Shown here: piece by piece, positions 58,254-64,000 of the stretch | Layout of the letters: the number at the start of each line of letters is the position of its first letter | How positions within the stretch are numbered: the stretch's first letter is position 1 | Source of the DNA: Clostridiaceae bacterium | GTDB lineage: Bacteria; Bacillota; Clostridia; DUPQ01 | Assembly: GCA_012838235.1 (NCBI GenBank) | Contig: DUPQ01000051.1 | Coordinates: 1 to 64,000, forward strand | Direction: 5' to 3' | Length of the DNA: 64,000 nucleotides | Notes under the pieces: generated by a model | Databases searched by the model: none | The model's input: only the letters and a program-made list of their open reading frames with translations | Told to the model about the DNA's origin: nothing | Position numbers and translations under genes: made by a program

Positions 58254-59311
58254 TTTTCAATCTCAATAAGCAGTTCTTCAATAATTCTGTCTTCCGGAAT
58301 TGTTCTCAGTCTCTTTCCTTTTTTAAACAGGACCGCTTTTCCATCACCGCCGGCTATACCTATATCGGCATATTTCGCCTCATTTATACCGTTAACCGCG
58401 CATCCCATAACGGCAATAACAATATTTTTTTTGATATGCTTGGTCCTTTCTTCAATGATTGATGCTATTTTTATTATATCAATCTTAGTCCTTCCGCATG
58501 TAGGACAACTTATTATATTAACTCCGTACTCTTTAATACCCGTAAATTTCAGAATATCTTTCGCTACAGTTACTTCTTTAACCGGATCGTCCGTTAAAGA
58601 GATTCTTATTGTATCGGAAATCCCTTCGTCAAGCAGTATTGATAATGCAACGGTAGATTTTATTGTCCCTTTTATATAGCTGCCCGCCTCGGTTACACCT
58701 GTGTGCAGCGGGAAATCAAATGCTTCATTGAGCTTCCTGTATATTTCCACCGTCTGCATTGCATCGACCGATTTTGCCGCTATGACAATATTATCAAAAT
58801 CATAGTTTAAGAACATATCAACCTGGTCTTTTACTGCATGCAATACAGCCTCAGATGTCGGACCGTTATACATATCGTACAAATGCTCTGGCAAAGAACC
58901 TGTATTTACACCTATTCTTATAGGAACTTTGTATTCCTTTGCAGTATTAATAATGGCTTTTATGTCGTTTTTATCGGTTATATTACCCGGATTTATCCTG
59001 ATTTTATCAATTCCGGCCTTTATACTTTCTATTGCCAGTATGTGATTATAGTGAATATCCGCAACAAGAGGTACTTCAACGGCTTTCTTGATCAATGGAA
59101 TATTACTTACACAATCATTATCAAAAACCGATATTCTGACTATATCACAACCAGCATCTTTTAATCGGGCAATCTGATTTACGGTTGCATTCAGGTCTCT
59201 TGTATCCGTATTTGTCATAGACTGAATAGCGATATCATTTTTTCCGCCTATGGTAATATCGCCGATATTTATTTCTTTCTTTACTTTTCTTTTTTCATTA
59301 AAAGTTTTCAT
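58247..59311 (-). CDS. ispG: (E)-4-hydroxy-3-methylbut-2-enyl-diphosphate synthase
   Basis: Penultimate step of the MEP isoprenoid pathway; [4Fe-4S] enzyme of 354 residues. Barrel start NIGDITIGGKNDIAIQSMTNTDT region, DIHYNHILAIESIKAGIDKIRINPGNI, and C-terminal cluster ligands ISCPTCGRTKID and VMGCAVNGINEAKYAD. Overlaps rseP by 4 bases upstream and the polC-like gene by 7 bases downstream. Together with dxr in this cluster it supports the MEP route. Confidence 0.96.
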   Translation of the reverse strand: MKTFNEKRKVKKEINIGDITIGGKNDIAIQSMTNTDTRDLNATVNQIARLKDAGCDIVRISVFDNDCVSNIPLIKKAVEVPLVADIHYNHILAIESIKAGIDKIRINPGNITDKNDIKAIINTAKEYKVPIRIGVNTGSLPEHLYDMYNGPTSEAVLHAVKDQVDMFLNYDFDNIVIAAKSVDAMQTVEIYRKLNEAFDFPLHTGVTEAGSYIKGTIKSTVALSILLDEGISDTIRISLTDDPVKEVTVAKDILKFTGIKEYGVNIISCPTCGRTKIDIIKIASIIEERTKHIKKNIVIAVMGCAVNGINEAKYADIGIAGGDGKAVLFKKGKRLRTIPEDRIIEELLIEIEKC

Positions 59312-60594
59312 TTAAACAACCTTACAATGTCATTAAAAGTGACAAATACAAGCAGCAGTATAAGCAACACAAATCCCGCAAGTGTAACATACTTCATCTT
59401 ATCCTGATTAAAAGGTTTTCCCATTATCCATTCGATGGAGTGTATAACTATCTTTGAGCCGTCAAGTGCGGGAAAAGGTATAAGGTTCATAATTCCCAGA
59501 TTTATGGATATAAATGCCATCATATTTACAAGATTCAGCATGAACAGCACAAATGTGGGTTGCTTTATCTGTTCTCCCATTGTGGATATTATACCTATAG
59601 GTCCCATCATTTCCGACATTTTCACAATTCCGGTTATAAGCCAGACTATTGATACAATAACGGTTTTGACAACGGAAAAGGAGTACAATACCGCATGTTT
59701 AATCGCCTGTAATACATTAATCTCCGTACTGTAATAATATATTCCCAGATCCAGATATTCCGTTGATTCGGTTTCTATCGTATCAAACACAAATGACAAT
59801 TTTTCTTCACCTCTTAATACGGTGACTTTAACAGGCCCTTCTCCGTTGGCATTTACCTGTTCGCGTAATTCTCTCGGTGAATTAATCTTAATATCATTAA
59901 TGTGAGTGATTTTGTCATTTAATCTCAACCCGGCAATATATCCGTTGGAGTCTTCTTTTATCTCCACAATAACGGTATCGGCGTTAGTTGTGGAAATATT
60001 GAGCATTATACGTTTTCCTCCCTGCTTTACCGGAACCACCGTTACGATATTTTTAATGCCTTCTCGTTCATACACGACTTCAATCTCTTCCGCTTCTTTC
60101 AGAGGATAAAGAACCATGTTAATATCCGAAGGATCTATTATTGCTTTTTTATCTACGGATATAATCTTATCGCCGTCTCTTAAGCCCGCTTCATATAACG
60201 GTCCGTCCGGTACAATGACCGTATTTGTATCCAGAGCATAACCTGTGAAACTGAATAGAATTGTAAGAATCAAAAATGAAAAAATTATGTTGGATAGCGG
60301 TCCGGCAACCGATACAAAAATCTTTTTATACGGTTTTGCGGAAGAATAAGATGTCGGACTGACTACATTATCTTCCTCACCTTCCAGTGCGACAAAACCT
60401 CCTATGGGAATAGCTCTTATACTGTATACCGTACCTTTAATTTTTTTACTGAAAATTTTAGGTCCCATGAAAAGACTGAATTCCAATACATTAATTCCGG
60501 ATATTTTCGCTGCGAAGAAATGCCCAGATTCATGTACTATTATTATTATGCTGAGCGCCAGTAGTGCAATTAAGATACTGGTGAAAGTACTCAT
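59308..60594 (-). CDS. rseP: Site-2 zinc metalloprotease RseP/RasP
   Basis: Intramembrane protease that cleaves anti-sigma factors and signal peptides. 428 residues: first TM with zinc motif IVHESGHFFAAK (HExxH, about 20-24), PIGGFVALEGEED, two PDZ-like segments (YEAGLRDGDKIISVD about 137, YIAGLRLNDKITHIN about 220), and the third-ligand region NLIPFPALDGSKI near 372. Overlaps dxr by 4 bases. The two PDZ segments are judged by eye. Confidence 0.94.
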   Translation of the reverse strand: MSTFTSILIALLALSIIIIVHESGHFFAAKISGINVLEFSLFMGPKIFSKKIKGTVYSIRAIPIGGFVALEGEEDNVVSPTSYSSAKPYKKIFVSVAGPLSNIIFSFLILTILFSFTGYALDTNTVIVPDGPLYEAGLRDGDKIISVDKKAIIDPSDINMVLYPLKEAEEIEVVYEREGIKNIVTVVPVKQGGKRIMLNISTTNADTVIVEIKEDSNGYIAGLRLNDKITHINDIKINSPRELREQVNANGEGPVKVTVLRGEEKLSFVFDTIETESTEYLDLGIYYYSTEINVLQAIKHAVLYSFSVVKTVIVSIVWLITGIVKMSEMMGPIGIISTMGEQIKQPTFVLFMLNLVNMMAFISINLGIMNLIPFPALDGSKIVIHSIEWIMGKPFNQDKMKYVTLAGFVLLILLLVFVTFNDIVRLFK

Positions 60595-61724
60595 ATGCGT
60601 GCCTCCGTTTTAGCCCAATCGCTTATACTTAAAACGTCCTCAATGCTTTCGGCTTTTATATTATCATGTTTATTCATTACTTTCTCAATAATATCCGCTA
60701 TGTCGGTAAAGGCGATCTTTCCTTTCAGAAAGTATTCGACACATTCATCATTGGCTGCATTTATTACCGTTCCGAGCGAATTACCTTCTTTTACAGCTTC
60801 ATATGCCAGTTTAAGACACTTAAATTTGTCAAAATCCGGTTTATGGAAAGTAAGATTATATTCAGTTAAATCCAACTCCTCATATCCGTTATTAATTCGC
60901 TCGGGATATGTTAATGCATACTGTATATGCAGTTTCATATCGCATGTGCTCAGTTGTGCCTTTATACTGTTATCGTAAAACTCCACCATGGAATGTATTA
61001 TACTTTGCGGATGTATGAGTACTTTTATCTTTTCCTTTGTCAAATTATACAGTTTCGATGCTTCAATAACTTCAAAGCCTTTATTCATCATAGTCGCACT
61101 GTCAATGGTAATTTTTGTCCCCATTTTCCATACAGGATGATTCAATGCCTGCTCTACGGTTACTTTCGATAATTGTGCTTTGTCCAAATTCCAGAACGGA
61201 CCTCCGCTTGCGGTTATATAAATCCTTTTTATCGGATTGTGCTCTATACATTGCAAGATTGCTCCGTGTTCCGAGTCGACGGGCACAACCTGACAGGAAT
61301 ATTGTGCCGCTCTGTCAAGAATTATATCTCCTGCCGCTACGATTGTCTCCTTATTTGCCAATGCAAGCCGCTTACAATTGGATACGGCATAGTATGAAGG
61401 TTCTATACCGTTACTGCCGTTTAGAGCATTGACAATGATGTCATACTTCATACTTTGTATACAATGAATATTAGCTTTTTCACCGCCGAAAACCTTCGCC
61501 TTTAAGTTCAATCCCAATAATTTAAATTTGTCACAACTTTCGTTATCGGAAATACCTATATATTTCAGATTATCTCCAAGTTCATACCTTTCAATAATAT
61601 CCGCAAGCCCGGTATAACTTGTTTTGCAGGTAACACCGATTATCCTGTATCCGATATCCTTACAGACTTTAACGGTATTTTCCCCTATTGAACCTGTGCA
61701 ACCTAAGATTAGAACGTTCATCAT
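60591..61724 (-). CDS. dxr: 1-deoxy-D-xylulose-5-phosphate reductoisomerase
   Basis: First committed step of the MEP pathway; NADPH and divalent-metal enzyme of 377 residues. NADPH site LILGCTGSIGENT, ALANKETIVAAG, PVDSEHGAILQCIEH (metal Asp/Glu), ITASGGPFW, HPVWKMGTKITIDSATMMNKGFE region and IHPQSIIHSMVEF. Overlaps cdsA by 4 bases. Standard length. Confidence 0.96.
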   Translation of the reverse strand: MMNVLILGCTGSIGENTVKVCKDIGYRIIGVTCKTSYTGLADIIERYELGDNLKYIGISDNESCDKFKLLGLNLKAKVFGGEKANIHCIQSMKYDIIVNALNGSNGIEPSYYAVSNCKRLALANKETIVAAGDIILDRAAQYSCQVVPVDSEHGAILQCIEHNPIKRIYITASGGPFWNLDKAQLSKVTVEQALNHPVWKMGTKITIDSATMMNKGFEVIEASKLYNLTKEKIKVLIHPQSIIHSMVEFYDNSIKAQLSTCDMKLHIQYALTYPERINNGYEELDLTEYNLTFHKPDFDKFKCLKLAYEAVKEGNSLGTVINAANDECVEYFLKGKIAFTDIADIIEKVMNKHDNIKAESIEDVLSISDWAKTEARI

Positions 61725-62551
61725 TTAAACTCCGATATGAGAAAGATTGAATAGATGAACGGCAAAATGAATAATAAGGAGTCCAATCTGTCCAGCGCTC
61801 CTCCATGCCCGGGCATTATCTTTCCGAAATCCTTTACATTGAATTGCCTTTTTATATATGAAGCACACCAGTCGCCGAACTGACTAAGTATACCGCATGT
61901 TATATACAATGCTACAAGCACATACCAAGGTATTTCCGCATTGAAGTATCTGTTAATTATTATTGTATAAGCGGTTATCATTAATATGGAGCCTACCGCT
62001 CCTCCTATCGCCCCTTCCAATGTCTTACTCGGGCTTACTTCATTAAGTATCTTGGTTTTACCGAATCTTTTACCGATGAGAAAAGCCCATATATCACATC
62101 CGAAAGCTCCCAACCATACATAGACAAACAGCAATCCGCCTTTTTCCATCTTCAGTATAAGGACAACAAACGATAGTAATACAACGGTATATATGTAACC
62201 GAAAATGGTATATGTAACTTCTCTGAATGTCTTTATTTTATAGAACATTGATGCTGACAGAATTGTAAGTGCAAAAAAGACTGTCAGTAAAATATTAAGT
62301 GTATACAGATATTCCTGAGGTATTATTGATAACCCGATGGTCAGATAGAGATTTGCATAGTATAAAAGAGTGAATAAAGAACAAATAATATAATATCCCA
62401 CAGTAACTTTTTCGTTTGTCACATGAAGAAATTCATAAAACATCAATGCGGATATCAAAAAAAGAACTATATATGTGGGCAATCCGGGGAAAACATATAT
62501 AAACACTAATATAGATAACGCAAACAAAGCGCTTATAACTCTAGTCTTCAT
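61721..62551 (-). CDS. cdsA: Phosphatidate cytidylyltransferase
   Basis: Makes CDP-diacylglycerol for phospholipid synthesis; polytopic membrane protein of 276 residues. Signature SPSKTLEGAIGGAVGS and KDFGKIMPGHGGALDRLDSL with the metal-binding Asp residues. The start is ATG 62551 (MKTRVISALFAL), because GGAGG lies 8 bases upstream; an ATG five codons earlier overlaps the SD. Overlaps uppS by 11 bases. Confidence 0.94.
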   Translation of the reverse strand: MKTRVISALFALSILVFIYVFPGLPTYIVLFLISALMFYEFLHVTNEKVTVGYYIICSLFTLLYYANLYLTIGLSIIPQEYLYTLNILLTVFFALTILSASMFYKIKTFREVTYTIFGYIYTVVLLSFVVLILKMEKGGLLFVYVWLGAFGCDIWAFLIGKRFGKTKILNEVSPSKTLEGAIGGAVGSILMITAYTIIINRYFNAEIPWYVLVALYITCGILSQFGDWCASYIKRQFNVKDFGKIMPGHGGALDRLDSLLFILPFIYSIFLISEFK

Positions 62552-63251
62552 CCGTTCTTCCTCCATATCGTCTCTTCCTGCCGTTGTAATCCGTTATGGC
62601 CTGTTTCAGATGTTCGATAGTGAAATCCGGCCATAAAATATCCGAATACCACAACTCCGAGTATGATGCTTGATATAACAGAAAATTGGATAATCGCTTT
62701 TCTCCGCTCGGGCGTATTATAAGGTCGGGATCGGGAATATCCTTTGTGTATAAATAATCACTTATCAGTTGCTCATCAATTTGCGAAATGTCTAAAGTTC
62801 CGGCTTTTACATCTGTACATATTTTCTTTACCGCTTGAGTTATCTCCTGTCTGGCACCGTAATCCAATGCGATTATGAAAGTAAGACCGGTCTTGTTAGC
62901 GGATATTTTTTCAATCCTTTCCATGCTCTCAACCATCTTCTTTTTTATCCTGTCCCTTGAACCGATGAATTTAATACGTATATTTGATCTCTCCAGACGA
63001 CCTGATGTATCATTCAAAAAATCCTGAAGCAACGTCATCAGATAGGCAACTTCACTTTTAGGACGTTTCCAATTTTCCGTAGAAAAAGTATAAGCCGTAA
63101 TATATTTTATTCCCAACTCGTCGCTTTGCTCTATCAGATTTTGTATTGCATCTGCACCACACTTATGTCCGTAACTGACCGGCATATTTCTCTGTTTTGC
63201 CCATCTTCCGTTTCCGTCCATAATAATGGCGATATGTTGCGGTAATTGCAT
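62541..63251 (-). CDS. uppS: Undecaprenyl diphosphate synthase
   Basis: Cis-prenyltransferase making the C55 lipid carrier for cell-wall synthesis; 236 residues. HIAIIMDGNGRWAKQRN with the catalytic Asp (about 12), GHKCGADAI, TAYTFSTENWKRP, and DLIIRPSGEKRLSNFLLYQ plus ELWYSDILWPDF. Located between frr and cdsA, the usual order. Confidence 0.96.
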   Translation of the reverse strand: MQLPQHIAIIMDGNGRWAKQRNMPVSYGHKCGADAIQNLIEQSDELGIKYITAYTFSTENWKRPKSEVAYLMTLLQDFLNDTSGRLERSNIRIKFIGSRDRIKKKMVESMERIEKISANKTGLTFIIALDYGARQEITQAVKKICTDVKAGTLDISQIDEQLISDYLYTKDIPDPDLIIRPSGEKRLSNFLLYQASYSELWYSDILWPDFTIEHLKQAITDYNGRKRRYGGRTDED

Positions 63252-63284
63252 ATAACGTTAAATTCTCCGTTTCCGTAAGAGATA

Positions 63285-63845
63285 TCAGACTTCCATTATC
63301 TCATCGGTCTTTTCTTTTACTATATCATCAATCTTTGCTGTAGATTCGTCTGTAAGTTTTTGTATATCTTTTTCAATAATAATATAGTCATCCTCTGTAA
63401 TTTCGGAATCCTTTTTCTGCTTCTTATACTTGTCCATATCGTCTCTGCGTATGTTTCTTATCCTTACTTTTGCATCTTCACCATATGCTTTGACTCTTTT
63501 CACTAACTCGTTTCTTCTTTCCTGCGATAATATCGGGAATACCAGACGAATTACTCTTCCGTCACTTTGCGGATTAATACCTAAATCCGAAGCCATTATG
63601 GCCTTCTCTATGTCTTTCATAATGCTTGTATCCCAAGGTTGAATAACCAACAACCTGGGTTCCGGAGAAGAAATATTGCCTATCTGCAGTAACGGTGTCT
63701 TCTGACCGTAATAATCCACATATATATTTTTGAGAACAGACGGATTTGCTCGTCCGGCACGTATGACTGAAATCTGTTCGCTGAATGCATCAATTGCCTG
63801 AGACATCAATTCCGTAGTTTTGCTGTATTCATCTTTACTAATCAT
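63285..63845 (-). CDS. frr: Ribosome recycling factor
   Basis: Splits post-termination ribosomes with EF-G; 186 residues, normal. VIRAGRANPSVLKNIYVDYYG, PLLQIGNISSPEPRLLVIQPW, DGRVIRLVFPILSQERRNEL and the C-terminal helix are all present. SD AAAGGAG precedes ATG 63845; 53 bases follow the pyrH stop. No anomalies. Confidence 0.97.
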   Translation of the reverse strand: MISKDEYSKTTELMSQAIDAFSEQISVIRAGRANPSVLKNIYVDYYGQKTPLLQIGNISSPEPRLLVIQPWDTSIMKDIEKAIMASDLGINPQSDGRVIRLVFPILSQERRNELVKRVKAYGEDAKVRIRNIRRDDMDKYKKQKKDSEITEDDYIIIEKDIQKLTDESTAKIDDIVKEKTDEIMEV

Positions 63846-63898
63846 GGCAATAACTCCTTTATGTTTAATATATTAGATATATTTTACACAATATGAAG

Positions 63899-64000
63899 TT
63901 ATTTTTCAATAATAGTCCCTATATTTCCGCCTCTTGCTGCTTGGACTATATTCATGGGTTTCTTAAGCTCGAAAAGGACCGATCTCAAGGAAAACTCATT
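63899..64000 (-). CDS. pyrH: Uridylate kinase, C-terminal fragment (5' part outside window)
   Basis: The last 33 codons of a gene running in from the high-coordinate edge. The end FSLRSVLFELKKP, MNIVQAARGGNIGTIIEK and TAA resembles the C-terminal strand of UMP kinase (NP-NI-RA-G--IGTLV pattern). Its position directly before frr is the standard pyrH-frr order. Only the tail is seen, so the call rests heavily on context. Confidence 0.8.
   Translation of the reverse strand, partial: NEFSLRSVLFELKKPMNIVQAARGGNIGTIIEK

Overview
The window is AT-rich, densely packed chromosomal DNA from a low-GC Gram-positive bacterium, most likely an anaerobic member of the Clostridia. The evidence is the Firmicutes-type gene orders (comEC-holA facing rpsT; pyrH-frr-uppS-cdsA-dxr-rseP-ispG-polC-rimP-nusA-ylxR-ylxQ-infB-rbfA-nrnA-truB-ribF), a PolC-type polymerase relative, a ClpE-like Clp ATPase, a two-subunit [4Fe-4S] fumarase and lipobox lipoproteins with lgt. 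The genus cannot be named from the sequence. Nearly every gene is on the minus strand; only rpsT and one membrane-anchored deacetylase-like gene are on the plus strand. No phage, insertion sequence, CRISPR array or gene-free stretch over 300 bases was seen.

Layout, low to high coordinate (minus-strand transcription runs high to low). 1-6.7 kb: ligA (cut by the window edge), rpsT, a URO-D family gene, holA, comEC. 6.8-10.3 kb: an amino-sugar operon (NagB-like deaminase, NahK-like anomeric kinase, GH123-like glycosidase). 10.4-13.2 kb: two paralogous lipoproteins. 13.3-17.7 kb: glycolytic cluster gap-pgk-tpiA-eno without a phosphoglycerate mutase. 17.8-22.4 kb: RNA methyltransferase broken by an amber codon, HU, fumarase alpha and beta, isocitrate dehydrogenase, a small DUF1858 protein and trmL. 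22.5-25.3 kb: a hydrolase and a deacetylase-like protein. 25.4-32.0 kb: guaB-uvrA-clpE. 32.1-41.5 kb: hisS-aspS-WG-repeat lipoprotein-recJ-relA-dtd-MBL hydrolase. 41.6-45.4 kb: DUF2284, a double-OB SSB-like protein, pgi and an LCP protein. 45.4-64 kb: tRNA-Pro(GGG) and the long envelope, isoprenoid, transcription and translation cluster.

The most unusual gene is at the normal polC position (54984-58253). It encodes a 1089-residue PolC homologue that keeps the domain order and C-terminal tail, but the PHP metal ligands, the exonuclease acidic residues, the polymerase aspartates, the zinc finger and the clamp-binding motif all look lost or altered. The frame is nonetheless fully open and overlaps ispG, so it looks like a retained pseudo-polymerase rather than a decaying gene.

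Other points of note: an in-frame TAG just before the NPPY motif of an RNA methyltransferase; two genes (an MBL hydrolase and ylxQ) whose conserved N-termini and Shine-Dalgarno spacing point to AUA start codons; a terminator fused to a promoter that occurs twice with the same geometry; consensus sigma-A promoters for guaB and tRNA-Pro; and a terminator hairpin directly ahead of hisS that may be an attenuator.
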